Source of the DNA: Bacteroidota bacterium
GTDB lineage: Bacteria > Bacteroidota > Bacteroidia > Bacteroidales > F082
Length of the DNA: 64,000 nt
Direction of reading: 5' to 3'
NCBI GenBank assembly: GCA_014382445.1
Contig: JACNJS010000035.1
Span: forward strand, 41,648 to 105,647
In this document: piece after piece, positions 1 to 8,921 of the stretch
Layout of the letters: each line of letters begins with the position of its first letter
Position numbering within the stretch: the first letter of the stretch is position 1
Program-made: the position numbers and the translations under genes
The notes under the pieces: generated by a model
Told to the model about the DNA's origin: nothing
The model's input: only the letters and a program-made list of their open reading frames with translations
Database searches by the model: none

Positions 1-1
1 A

Positions 2-3000
2 ACGCCTGACAAACCACGATGGGTTGCTGGAGCAATGGGGCCAACAAACAAAACCGCCTCCATGTCGCCTAAGGTTACCGACCCCGGTTACCGAAATGTT
101 ACTTTTGATGAACTTCGTGATAATTATTACGAACAAGCATCGGCACTTATTGATGGCGGAGTTGATATTCTGCTGGTAGAAACGATCTTCGATACTCTTA
201 ATGCCAAAGCTGCCCTTTTTGGTATTAATATGCTAATGGAAGAAAAAGGACAGCGTATACCTGTAATGATTTCCGGAACCATTGCTGATGCAAGCGGACG
301 AACCCTATCAGGACAAACCCTTGAAGCATTTTTTAATTCTGTTTCACACATCGACATGTTAAGTATTGGGTTAAATTGCTCATTGGGTGCCGAACAAATA
401 CGTCCCCATCTTGCCGAATTATCTAAAATTGCCCCCTACAACGTAAGTGTTTATCCAAATGCAGGCTTACCAAATCAATTTGGTGAGTATGACGAAACTC
501 CTGAGCAAATGGGAGCTCACATTCAGGATTTTCTTGATAACAACTTCTGTAATATTGTTGGCGGATGTTGCGGTACAACTCCTGACCACATCAAAGTTAT
601 TGCTAACATAGCTCAAAAACACAATACCCGTCTTATTCCCCATAAGGTTCATATAACTGAAATTAGCGGACTTGAGCCTGTTAAAATCAGTCGTTTGGTG
701 AACTTTGTAAATATCGGTGAAAGAACAAATGTTAGTGGATCAAGGAAATTTGCCCGATTAATTCGAGAAAAAAAATATGAAGAAGCTTTAACTGTTGCCC
801 GTCATCAGGTAGAGGCTGGTGCTCAGATACTGGACGTTAGTATGGACGATGGCATGTTGGATGCAAAAAATGAGATGGTTACTTTTTTAAACTATCTGGC
901 CTCTGACCCTGACGTGTCACGCTTACCAATTATGATTGATTCATCAAAATGGGAGGTTATTGAAGCAGGGTTAAAATGTATCCAGGGCAAGGGAATCGTA
1001 AATTCAATAAGTCTTAAAAACGGTGAGAAAGAATTTTTGGAACAAGCCCATCTTGTAAAAAATTATGGTGCGGCAGTAGTTGTAATGGCTTTCGATGAAG
1101 AAGGCCAGGCAGCAAACTACGAAAGAAAAATTGCCATTTGCCAAAGGGCATATAACCTACTTGCAGCTGATGGTTTCCCGCCTGAAGATATTATTTTCGA
1201 TCCAAATATCCTTGCCATTGGTACGGGCATTGTTGAACATAACAACTACGCAGTTGATTATATTAACGCCATAAAGTGGATAAAGAAAAGCCTTCCATAT
1301 GTAAAAACCAGTGGTGGCGTTAGCAATCTGTCGTTTTCATTTCAAGGTAATAATATAGTTCGCGAAGCAATTAACTCGGTTTTTCTTTTTCATGCAATTG
1401 ATGCCGGAATGGATATGGGAATTGTTAACCCCGGAATGCTTCAGATTTATGATGAAATACCAAATGATCTTCGCACACTCGTTGAAGATGTGGTACTGAA
1501 TAGAAGAAAGGATGCAACAGAGAGGCTTCTTGTTTATGCTGAGAAAATTAAGGATGATGGACAGGTAGTTAATGTTATTGCAGAAAAATGGCGTGATCAA
1601 CCTGTAGAGAAACGCCTTGAACATGCCTTAATTAAGGGTATTACCGAATTCATTGAACAGGATGTTGAAGAAGCCCGCAAACAGATGCCCCGGGCTCTTG
1701 ATGTCATTGAAATATCATTGATGAACGGGATGAACATTGTTGGCGACCTTTTTGGTTCGGGGAAAATGTTTCTTCCCCAGGTAGTGAAAAGCGCGCGTGT
1801 TATGAAGCAGGCAGTTGCTTATTTGTTGCCGTTTATTGAGCTTGAAAACGATGGTAAACAGGTAAGTAACGGTAAGATTGTACTTGCAACGGTTAAAGGC
1901 GATGTTCACGATATCGGCAAGAACATAGTTGGCGTTGTCCTTTCCTGTAATAACTATGAGGTAATCGACCTTGGTGTAATGGTTCCTGCAGAAACAATCC
2001 TCGATGTTGTTCAAAAGGAAAATGCAGATTTGCTTGGAGTAAGCGGTTTAATAACACCTTCGTTGGAAGAAATGGTTCATATTGCCTGTGAACTTGAAAG
2101 AAAAAAAATGAGTATCCCTTTGCTGATTGGTGGTGCTACTACATCAGCAATACATACAGCGGTTAAAATATCTCCGCACTACTCCCATCCGGTAATACAT
2201 GTGCGCGATGCCTCAAAAGTAATAGGTGTTGCCGGAAAGTTGTTGGCCACAAATGAAAAAAATTCATTTATTGATGACACAAATAAAGAATATACCAGGC
2301 TACGTGATAAACATGCTGCCAATATTGTTAGCAAAGAATATATAAGTCTTAAAAAAGCACAGCAAAATAAATTTCTTCCCGACTGGGATAGCTTTAAAAC
2401 TGTGAGCCCTGCATTAATCGGCACAAAAGTTTTCGATAATATTGAACTAGGTGAAGTAAGAAAATATATCGACTGGACATTCTTCTTTCATGCATGGAAG
2501 TTAAATGGGAAATTTCCATCGATTCTAAAGGATCCTGTTAAAGGAGAGGAAGCACAAAAACTCTATGATGATGCTAAAAATATGCTCGAACTCATCATTA
2601 GTGAAAAATGGCTTGAGGCAAAAGCTGTAATTGGTTTGTTTCCAGCATATTCAATTGGTGATAGTGTAGTTGTATCCGGTTCTGATAATAATGAACTCAC
2701 TACTTTTCATTTCCTGAGAAATCAGGAGAAAAAACCAGAGAATATCCCAAATTTATGTTTGTGTGACTTTATTAAACCAAAATCAGATACTGGTACAGAT
2801 TATATTGGAGGGTTTGTTGTAACAGCAGGAATTGGAATTGAACAACATTTGAAACGGTTCATTGACGCAAATGATGATTACAGTGCAATTATGCTAAAAG
2901 TATTAGCCGACCGTCTTGCTGAGGCAGCAACAGAATTTATTCACAGTAAAGTAAGGAATGAATATTGGGCTTATGCCGCTGGTGAGAATATAAGTATTGA

Positions 3001-3301
3001 AGATAGTATAAGGGAGAAGTACAAAGGAATCAGGCCTGCTCCCGGTTATCCTGCATGTCCTGAACATTCAGAAAAAGATACTTTATTTAAACTGCTTAAT
3101 GCCCATGTGGCAACAGGAGTAAGCCTTACAGAAAATTTTGCAATGTATCCAGCAGCTTCCGTAAGTGGTTTTTATTTCTCCCATCCTGATTCGCAATATT
3201 TCAACCTTGGGAAATTACTGCCCGATCAAATACAGGATTACGCAAAACGAAAAAACATGAGTACAGAACAAATAAAGAAATTATTACCAATGAATATTTA
3301 A
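2..3301 (+). CDS. metH: Cobalamin-dependent methionine synthase, 5' end cut off by the window
   Basis: Transfers the methyl group of 5-methyl-THF through cobalamin to homocysteine, giving methionine. The open frame runs to the left window edge ([17 protein letters not shown]), so the first ATG at 35 is internal and roughly 100-120 residues of the homocysteine-binding barrel are missing. Domains in order: homocysteine domain with zinc cysteines in GLNCSLG and [10 protein letters not shown]; pterin domain starting near [13 protein letters not shown] (about 710); cobalamin cap and Rossmann domain with the DxHxxG motif in GDVHDIGKN (about 1899-1925); C-terminal activation domain with [12 protein letters not shown] near 3040. 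All catalytic signatures seen are intact. metF follows on the same strand after 154 bp, so the two genes form the methionine/folate branch. Identification is very secure. Confidence 0.97.
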   Translation, partial: TPDKPRWVAGAMGPTNKTASMSPKVTDPGYRNVTFDELRDNYYEQASALIDGGVDILLVETIFDTLNAKAALFGINMLMEEKGQRIPVMISGTIADASGRTLSGQTLEAFFNSVSHIDMLSIGLNCSLGAEQIRPHLAELSKIAPYNVSVYPNAGLPNQFGEYDETPEQMGAHIQDFLDNNFCNIVGGCCGTTPDHIKVIANIAQKHNTRLIPHKVHITEISGLEPVKISRLVNFVNIGERTNVSGSRKFARLIREKKYEEALTVARHQVEAGAQILDVSMDDGMLDAKNEMVTFLNYLASDPDVSRLPIMIDSSKWEVIEAGLKCIQGKGIVNSISLKNGEKEFLEQAHLVKNYGAAVVVMAFDEEGQAANYERKIAICQRAYNLLAADGFPPEDIIFDPNILAIGTGIVEHNNYAVDYINAIKWIKKSLPYVKTSGGVSNLSFSFQGNNIVREAINSVFLFHAIDAGMDMGIVNPGMLQIYDEIPNDLRTLVEDVVLNRRKDATERLLVYAEKIKDDGQVVNVIAEKWRDQPVEKRLEHALIKGITEFIEQDVEEARKQMPRALDVIEISLMNGMNIVGDLFGSGKMFLPQVVKSARVMKQAVAYLLPFIELENDGKQVSNGKIVLATVKGDVHDIGKNIVGVVLSCNNYEVIDLGVMVPAETILDVVQKENADLLGVSGLITPSLEEMVHIACELERKKMSIPLLIGGATTSAIHTAVKISPHYSHPVIHVRDASKVIGVAGKLLATNEKNSFIDDTNKEYTRLRDKHAANIVSKEYISLKKAQQNKFLPDWDSFKTVSPALIGTKVFDNIELGEVRKYIDWTFFFHAWKLNGKFPSILKDPVKGEEAQKLYDDAKNMLELIISEKWLEAKAVIGLFPAYSIGDSVVVSGSDNNELTTFHFLRNQEKKPENIPNLCLCDFIKPKSDTGTDYIGGFVVTAGIGIEQHLKRFIDANDDYSAIMLKVLADRLAEAATEFIHSKVRNEYWAYAAGENISIEDSIREKYKGIRPAPGYPACPEHSEKDTLFKLLNAHVATGVSLTENFAMYPAASVSGFYFSHPDSQYFNLGKLLPDQIQDYAKRKNMSTEQIKKLLPMNI

Positions 3302-3320
3302 TGACTCGCAAGATTAGTTT

Positions 3321-3396
3321 TGTCATTCTGAGTGCAATGAAGAATCTCAAACAAGTTAATAGCACTTTGGAGATTCTTCGCTTTGCTCCTTGACAG
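3321..3396. repeat. Palindromic intergenic repeat (TGTCATTCTGAG family)
   Basis: The left arm (3321-3347, TGTCATTCTGAGTGCAATGA then AGAATCT) and the right arm (3370-3396, GAGATTCTTCGCTTTGCTCC then TTGACAG) are imperfect reverse complements able to fold into one long hairpin between metH and metF. The same arm sequences recur inside ispG (38163-38264), and a single arm recurs near 27896, so this is a dispersed family and not a private terminator. Its effect on metH-metF co-transcription is unknown. Confidence 0.7.
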
Positions 3397-3455
3397 ACGT
3401 TTAGCACCACTGACTGTCGTTAGGCATGTTTGCGAGAAAAAACTAACATCACACT

Positions 3456-4415
3456 ATGGAAAAAACAGTAGTACAACACATAGCAGACTCAAAAAAAACC
3501 TTGTTTTCGTTTGAGTTATTACCGCCATTAAAAGGGCATGATTTCGAATCAACGCAACTTGCCATCGACCCGCTTCTGGAATTTAATCCTTCATTCATAA
3601 ATATTACTTATCACCAGGAAGAGGTAGTATATGAAAACGCCGGAAATGGGTTAATGCGTAAACATACTGTGCGCAAGAGGCCAGGAACTGTTGGAATTAC
3701 AGCTGCAATTAAATACAGGTATGGTATTAATGTGGTCCCACATATTATTTGCGGAGGTTTTACTAAAGAAGATACGGAAAATGCACTTATTGACCTTCAG
3801 TTTCTCGGTATAAACAATATATTGGTTATAAGAGGCGATCCTCAGCCCGGCACAAGAGTTTTTACACCGGAGCCGGAAGGTTATGAACACGCGCTTGAGT
3901 TAATTGAACAAATAATAAATCTCAATAAGGGGATCTATCTGGATGATAAGCTTGAAAACACACGGTCGATGGACTTTTGCATTGGTATTGCAGGATACCC
4001 CGAAAAGCATAGCGAATCTCCAAATATGGATAGCGATCTGTTTTTCTTAAAAAAGAAAATTGATGCAGGTGCTTCTTATATAGTTACTCAAATGTTTTTT
4101 GATAACAAAAAGTATTTCGACTTTGTGAAACTATGCAGAGCCAAAGGAATTACGGTTCCGATCATTCCCGGATTGAAACCGATGGCTACCAAACAGAATC
4201 TTATAAACATACCTAAAACCTTTAATGTTGATCTGCCTGTTAACCTTGTAAAGGAAGTGCTTAAGTGTAAAGATAATACTCAAGTAAGGCAGGTAGGAGT
4301 GGAGTGGGCTATTCAACAGTCGAAAGAGCTGTTGGACTTTGGTGTACCCGTACTACATTATTACACCATGGGGAAATCAGATAATATCCAGAAAATTGCG
4401 AAGGGTGTATTTTAG
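3456..4415 (+). CDS. metF: 5,10-methylenetetrahydrofolate reductase
   Basis: Flavin enzyme that reduces 5,10-methylene-THF to 5-methyl-THF, the methyl donor for the MetH encoded just upstream. The 319-residue length suits the bacterial family. The N-terminal FSFELLPP strand holds the catalytic Glu. NILVIRGDPQPG is the conserved folate/FAD loop, and GIAGYPEKH and YIVTQMFFDN match MetF barrel strands. The ATG at 3456 is the first in frame and places FSFE at residue 17, the usual position. It lies 154 bp after metH across a palindromic repeat, so it may be co-transcribed or have its own promoter. Confidence 0.96.
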   Translation: MEKTVVQHIADSKKTLFSFELLPPLKGHDFESTQLAIDPLLEFNPSFINITYHQEEVVYENAGNGLMRKHTVRKRPGTVGITAAIKYRYGINVVPHIICGGFTKEDTENALIDLQFLGINNILVIRGDPQPGTRVFTPEPEGYEHALELIEQIINLNKGIYLDDKLENTRSMDFCIGIAGYPEKHSESPNMDSDLFFLKKKIDAGASYIVTQMFFDNKKYFDFVKLCRAKGITVPIIPGLKPMATKQNLINIPKTFNVDLPVNLVKEVLKCKDNTQVRQVGVEWAIQQSKELLDFGVPVLHYYTMGKSDNIQKIAKGVF

Positions 4416-4583
4416 GGTAGGAATGTAGAGATAACCAATAACATACATTGTAACATAATCAAGCGCATTTGTAAGCGTTTTAAAATAAAATGTATTTTTA
4501 ATGGTATTATCTGCCTTGTAAGCACTTCGCATTTCAAACTAATAACGCATAAATTTGCGATTACAACCGAAATAATAATAAAA

Positions 4584-5450
4584 TTAGTAACCATAAATAG
4601 TTTTTCCCTGTTCTGCCAATGTTTTCAACTCATTAAAAAGCAAAACAGGATTTGTCGTAAAATAGTTAACCCCTTTATAGGAAAATGAATTACATATATC
4701 CTTACGGATATGCTTTTTAAAAAATGCAGTAGTGTCTCGGTTTTGAATGTTTTTGTGTGGTACTAATGTGGTTAATTCACGACGGTTTTTATCGCCATCA
4801 ATTACAATACCTGAGACCGCTTCATCTGAAAGTGTTTGCAATGGAAATTTATTCTTTAATGAATCTTCAACAACATGAACGAAGGAGAGGCTTACTACTT
4901 TTTCACCCAGACCAATAATCCGGCTATTATATTGCATTATTTTGTACATAGGGCTTTTCTCCCCATTTGGATAAATATCTAGTTGGTGTTCATCAATAAG
5001 TTCATGCGCTAATGCACCAATAGCAACAATAGAGGTAGTTGGGTGAAGGCTTCTAACTGCATTTTTATGTCTTCGGGCAAGTTCGGGTAATAACCCCATT
5101 GTTGTTGGCGACCTTCTAACATTAAAAACAGCATCAGGTTGATTCAAATAATCTTCAGCACGACCCTGGTAATGCCAACAGGGGAAAACCAGTGTGCCTT
5201 CCGCTCCAACAAAGTCTAATAAAAGCACCAACAACCTGTAAGGTGAAAAATCCAGATTCAATTTGTCAATTGAACTATGAACATACACCACCATTCCTTT
5301 TTCAATCCCTAACTTATCGCTAAGCACTTTTTTAAAGTTTTGCTCACTTAGGGGAGGAAACAAGAGTTGATTTATGCGGTAATATAAATTACGTATTTTT
5401 TTGAAATAGCTTTCAGGTAGCAGGCGATATATAACATCAGCAAAGCTCAT
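4584..5450 (-). CDS. AAC(3)-like acyl-CoA N-acyltransferase
   Basis: Member of the antibiotic N-acetyltransferase fold (aminoglycoside 3-N-acetyltransferase family), 288 residues. Family signatures seen: VYVHSSIDKL near residue 55, GAEGTLVFPCWHYQGR, FNVRRSPTTMGLLPE and SLHPTTSIVAIG with the conserved His. It is the last gene of a five-gene minus-strand operon and its ATG overlaps the upstream stop by 4 bp. In that setting, beside an acyl carrier protein and an FkbH-like protein, an amino-sugar or glycan acyltransferase is more likely than antibiotic resistance. Some glycan-cluster members of this family transfer acyl groups to amino sugars. The substrate cannot be read from sequence. Confidence 0.8.
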   Translation of the reverse strand: MSFADVIYRLLPESYFKKIRNLYYRINQLLFPPLSEQNFKKVLSDKLGIEKGMVVYVHSSIDKLNLDFSPYRLLVLLLDFVGAEGTLVFPCWHYQGRAEDYLNQPDAVFNVRRSPTTMGLLPELARRHKNAVRSLHPTTSIVAIGALAHELIDEHQLDIYPNGEKSPMYKIMQYNSRIIGLGEKVVSLSFVHVVEDSLKNKFPLQTLSDEAVSGIVIDGDKNRRELTTLVPHKNIQNRDTTAFFKKHIRKDICNSFSYKGVNYFTTNPVLLFNELKTLAEQGKTIYGY

Positions 5451-6514
5451 ATTTTGTCCAAATTCAGCTCATTGTAAATTTTTCTAAAAGTAGTAAATTC
5501 TATGGAGTTGCCATATTTATCCCTTGCCCTGTTAACAAATTCGGCAAGCAGTTGGTAGTGGTATTTGTCCATTGATTTTGGATGCCCTATCAAGCTTAAC
5601 ATAATAGTATCGTGCGATTGAAACTTCTTAACATTATAATCAAGTATATTCATTAAGTATTCGGGCGAATAAGTGTGATTGTCAACAGTTAACATCCTGC
5701 TTGAAAACAGTTGCCTGACTTTATCACGTTTTGACACCTTTTCGTTTGAATGGATCATTGAACCGCGACTTTCCACCGCCCGGTGTTCATATTTTTTCAA
5801 TTTGAATGCGGTGGGTACTTCAAACATGCCTTTAGGTTTACTTGCAATAGGAATTTCGAGAATGCCCTTGTTTTCAGTATCTGGGTTCTTAAAATTACCG
5901 TTCAGCGACAAATACCAATGTGGCAGATTGGGCACATTTCTATAATCAACAACCGACACGCTTGATTTAAAAAAGTAGCCCCTGCTTATTGAGCTGTCAA
6001 TACGAATACCATTACTGAACAACGACGATAGTATTTCAGCAGCACAGGGAACAAAATTGTAGCCGCCGGCACGATAAGCAATACATTTGTAATCATGTTG
6101 TACAGTTTTACAAATTTTTGATAGTTCACAAATACCACTCTCAATAATACTATTTATGCCATGAGGATAGTTATTCGCAAAATCACCCATTTTATACTTC
6201 TCTGATTGGATTATTTTACCATTGTTATAGTTCGACTCAAGCCAATGAGGATGCAAATGAAGTTGCACATCATGCCCGGTTACAGCAGCCTTTTTAAGTT
6301 GCTTTTTAAAAGGCAGAGCATATCTCTCCTTGTCCCACTTTTCAAACATAGTATAACTCAATATATCAGCAAAAAATACAGAAGGTACTTGCAATTTATG
6401 TAGTACTTCAAAAAGTTTATCAGTTGGTTCGAATAAACTGTGACCATATGATTTCTTTATGCTACCCAGAGGGAGTTCATAATCGAAAGTGAGGATTAGT
6501 TTTAGGCGTTTCAT
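5447..6514 (-). CDS. Polysaccharide-deacetylase-like protein (WbmS type)
   Basis: About 355 residues from the ATG at 6514; the longer frame back to 6577 would need a TTG and would overlap the VOC gene, whereas 6514 lies just 4 bp after that gene's stop. The start LKLILTFDYELP with an early Asp and the later HDVQLHLHPHW with spaced histidines match the metal-binding motifs of the NodB-like (beta/alpha)7 deacetylase superfamily, in the divergent WbmS-like branch found in O-antigen clusters. There is no signal peptide, so it should act on a cytoplasmic sugar or lipid-linked precursor. It is translationally coupled to the AAC(3)-like gene. A de-acylation followed by re-acylation step on one sugar is a reasonable inference. 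Confidence 0.72.
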   Translation of the reverse strand: MKRLKLILTFDYELPLGSIKKSYGHSLFEPTDKLFEVLHKLQVPSVFFADILSYTMFEKWDKERYALPFKKQLKKAAVTGHDVQLHLHPHWLESNYNNGKIIQSEKYKMGDFANNYPHGINSIIESGICELSKICKTVQHDYKCIAYRAGGYNFVPCAAEILSSLFSNGIRIDSSISRGYFFKSSVSVVDYRNVPNLPHWYLSLNGNFKNPDTENKGILEIPIASKPKGMFEVPTAFKLKKYEHRAVESRGSMIHSNEKVSKRDKVRQLFSSRMLTVDNHTYSPEYLMNILDYNVKKFQSHDTIMLSLIGHPKSMDKYHYQLLAEFVNRARDKYGNSIEFTTFRKIYNELNLDKI

Positions 6515-6518
6515 AAAG

Positions 6519-6914
6519 TTACTGTTTGCACTCAAGTAGTTCAATGATTCCAATGTATTTATGATAAAGAAATGCAACTAATCTTCCATCAAATGCCATG
6601 GCGGGTTTTGCGGGTTCAATTATTACATAGTTGTTACTTCTTAGTTTATCAATCTGTTGAGAAATAGAGTCCGTACAAAAACAAAAATGATATGGAGTAT
6701 TGTTATTTTTTTCAATAATGCTAAATATTGGTGAGTTTTCATTACAAGGTGCAACTAATTCAATTAACCAGGTATCATTTTTCATTAATTGGATTATAAC
6801 ATTCCTTTCAGTATCATTATACAATTCACCAACCTTTTTAAAACCTATAAGTTCAAATTCAACAAGGCTTTTTTCAATATCCCTAACAGCATAACCAATA
6901 TGGTGAATTTTCAT
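6519..6914 (-). CDS. VOC (glyoxalase-fold) family protein
   Basis: A 131-residue vicinal-oxygen-chelate protein with two beta-alpha-beta-beta-beta modules. MKIHHIGYAVRDIEKSL gives the first metal His, YHFCFCTDSI replaces the usual H-x-A/G-F strand with the second His, and IGIIELLE near the C-terminus gives the acidic ligand. It resembles methylmalonyl-CoA epimerase (a true one is encoded at 40554) but is more divergent. It sits 3 bp after the acyl carrier protein gene and 4 bp before the deacetylase-like gene, so an epimerase or isomerase acting on the carrier-bound or CoA-bound acyl group is plausible. Confidence 0.8.
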   Translation of the reverse strand: MKIHHIGYAVRDIEKSLVEFELIGFKKVGELYNDTERNVIIQLMKNDTWLIELVAPCNENSPIFSIIEKNNNTPYHFCFCTDSISQQIDKLRSNNYVIIEPAKPAMAFDGRLVAFLYHKYIGIIELLECKQ

Positions 6915-6917
6915 CTT

Positions 6918-7157
6918 TTAAAGTTTTTTACGTATAATCTCGACTATTTTTTCAGAACTGTTCATCTCAACAATTTCCTCAGGTTCAAACAGCACATCAA
7001 ATTCTGATTCCAAATCGGCAATAATAGTAATGTGTTTTAAAGAATCCCATTCTATAAATTTATCTTTTATTAAATAATCACCAAGTGTATTATTATTTAA
7101 TTTAAGAGCACTTTTCAGCACTTTATTTATCTTATCTATTATTTCTTTTTCCAACAT
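6918..7157 (-). CDS. Acyl carrier protein (phosphopantetheine carrier)
   Basis: A 79-residue carrier protein. Ser39 in the EWDSLKHI motif is the expected 4'-phosphopantetheine attachment site, followed by the acidic helix II/III region (DLESEFDVLFEPEEIVEM) typical of discrete ACPs. It lies 42 bp downstream of the FkbH-like gene. In known FkbH systems the HAD domain loads a glyceryl (3-carbon) unit from 1,3-bisphosphoglycerate onto just such a stand-alone ACP. It is therefore a dedicated carrier for this operon, not the fatty-acid AcpP. Confidence 0.9.
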   Translation of the reverse strand: MLEKEIIDKINKVLKSALKLNNNTLGDYLIKDKFIEWDSLKHITIIADLESEFDVLFEPEEIVEMNSSEKIVEIIRKKL

Positions 7158-7199
7158 ATTATAAAGTTTTTTGCAAATCTATTAATCATTTAATTTCTT

Positions 7200-8792
7200 C
7201 TACCCAAGAGTTATTCCAAAAAGCTCAGAACTCCTAAGTTTTTCTGTAAGCTCAAGCTTATAGACCTTTGTCCTGGTGTTGTCAGCTGAAACGCAATTAA
7301 AACCGGTATTATCATAAAAACTTTCAACCTGCATATTTTTTTCTGTTGGTATAAATGTTGCTACAATAGTTCTAAACCCTTCGTCAAAAAGATGGTTTAA
7401 AATATGATTAAGGAAAGCTGTCTCAATTCCACGCCCCAATATTCTGCAACTTAGTAAAAAACTGTCGATAAGGGCAGTTGTCCCTTCAACTTTTAATATT
7501 GCAAGGGCAGTTATCCCATTGTCGCCAAATTTATCACTAACAGAAGCATCCCAAACAATATAGCCTTTTTTTAGCATATTCTTAATTTCTCGTTCAGTAT
7601 AGCGTTTTGTAGTAAGGTTAAACTGGTTGGTTTTTTGAGTCATTTGGGCTATCCTGGGGATGTGTACAGGATTTGATTCGGAAATCCTCAATTTAATTTC
7701 CATTTCCTTCAAAAAACTTTCCATGTTATGATGCTGAGCAATTGCTTTTTGCCTTTGTGTATTTTGTTGGTACTGCTCTGTTTTTGCTGTATCCTCAGCG
7801 GTAAGTTCGTATGTTTGGAACCAGTTGTTGTAAACATCTTTAATAAAATCAACTAAAAAATACGGCTGTTTCGGAAAATCAGGCACAACAACTTCAGGTA
7901 GCATTGTCTTCACATGCTCGCGCTCGAATGGACTATCGTCTAAAAATACCATGCTGTCGATACCAATGTTAAGCTCTTGGGCAATCTCAACTATATTTTC
8001 TGCCTTGTTTTTCCAGTTTATCCTTGTGGATGAAAAATCATCAAACTGAAGTACCATATCATCCCTGTTACTAAAAACCTGTTTAACATCTGCAGTATTA
8101 TTTTTGCTGCAAATAGCAAGAATGACACCTGTGTTTTTAATTTCCCTTATAAACGACTGGAAATCAGTGTAACAATTTCCGGGATACGTATTGCCCAGCG
8201 TTATTCCGGTAATTCCATCTTCGCCTAATATCCCTCCCCACAAGGTGTTGTCAAGATCAACTACCAGACATTTTTTTCGAATGCTTTCCACCGCATTAAC
8301 CTTTTGTTCAAACCAACTACTAAAATCACCAGCCAGTTTTGGGTTTATTGGTACCAGCGACATATAAAAATGTCTACTATCAACCAATTCTCTTAAACTA
8401 TATTTAGAAGTAAAGGAACGGAAATCCATTGCTTTAATATTGCGGTTACTATTCGCTAATTCAAAAATAAAATTGTTATAAGTATCAATAGCCTCGCTAA
8501 CAGGGTCATCGGCAACAAAACTAAAGGGATCAGGGTCGGTCATCGTAAAACACAACAAAATACTGCTTGAAGTTACATTAGAAGCAACAAGTTCCAGCTT
8601 CTTTCTAAAAAAATCAACTTCTGCTGCAATTGTTGCACGGTTTACCCTGATGGGAAGCAAATAGAACCAAACATAATATTTGAAGTCAGCCGGAAACTCA
8701 ATATCATTATAACCACTAAAACCACAACCTTCAATTTTATCGAAAAGAGGTTCAATAGTATAGTTTCTGAATATGAAAAAGTTATGTGCCAT
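7200..8792 (-). CDS. FkbH-like HAD-IIIC acyl-loading protein with C-terminal GNAT
   Basis: About 530 residues from the ATG at 8792. The longer frame to 8831 starts with TTG and adds a hydrophobic stretch that the family lacks; the family's RNYTIEP-like motif follows soon after 8792. Order: N-terminal SGNH-like region, HAD domain with CLVVDLDNTLWGG (nucleophile Asp) and FLDDSPFERE, and a C-terminal GNAT-type domain with RILGRGIETAFL. Characterised relatives dephosphorylate and transfer a glyceryl group from 1,3-bisphosphoglycerate to an ACP. First gene of a five-gene operon whose next gene is an ACP. The product transferred here is inferred, not shown. Confidence 0.88.
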   Translation of the reverse strand: MAHNFFIFRNYTIEPLFDKIEGCGFSGYNDIEFPADFKYYVWFYLLPIRVNRATIAAEVDFFRKKLELVASNVTSSSILLCFTMTDPDPFSFVADDPVSEAIDTYNNFIFELANSNRNIKAMDFRSFTSKYSLRELVDSRHFYMSLVPINPKLAGDFSSWFEQKVNAVESIRKKCLVVDLDNTLWGGILGEDGITGITLGNTYPGNCYTDFQSFIREIKNTGVILAICSKNNTADVKQVFSNRDDMVLQFDDFSSTRINWKNKAENIVEIAQELNIGIDSMVFLDDSPFEREHVKTMLPEVVVPDFPKQPYFLVDFIKDVYNNWFQTYELTAEDTAKTEQYQQNTQRQKAIAQHHNMESFLKEMEIKLRISESNPVHIPRIAQMTQKTNQFNLTTKRYTEREIKNMLKKGYIVWDASVSDKFGDNGITALAILKVEGTTALIDSFLLSCRILGRGIETAFLNHILNHLFDEGFRTIVATFIPTEKNMQVESFYDNTGFNCVSADNTRTKVYKLELTEKLRSSELFGITLG

Positions 8793-8921
8793 TAAAATAA
8801 TAAAGAGTGAAATTAAAGCTAATTTTTTCAATAACCACCAGCTCAGCTTACTTTTTTGTTAGTTACATATTTGTTAGTTATAATAATGCATATTTGTTAC
8901 TCATAAACAAATTAACAATGA

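Noticed and set aside
35..37. ATG at 35 as start of metH
   Set aside because: The frame is open and family-like back to the window edge ([14 protein letters not shown]), so it is internal.
4412..4594. 60-codon minus-strand ORF
   Set aside because: It lies in an AT-rich gap, is low-complexity hydrophobic, and matches nothing.
4584..5450. Aminoglycoside resistance gene
   Set aside because: The fold is right, but the operon partners (ACP, FkbH-like, deacetylase-like) point to biosynthesis rather than resistance.
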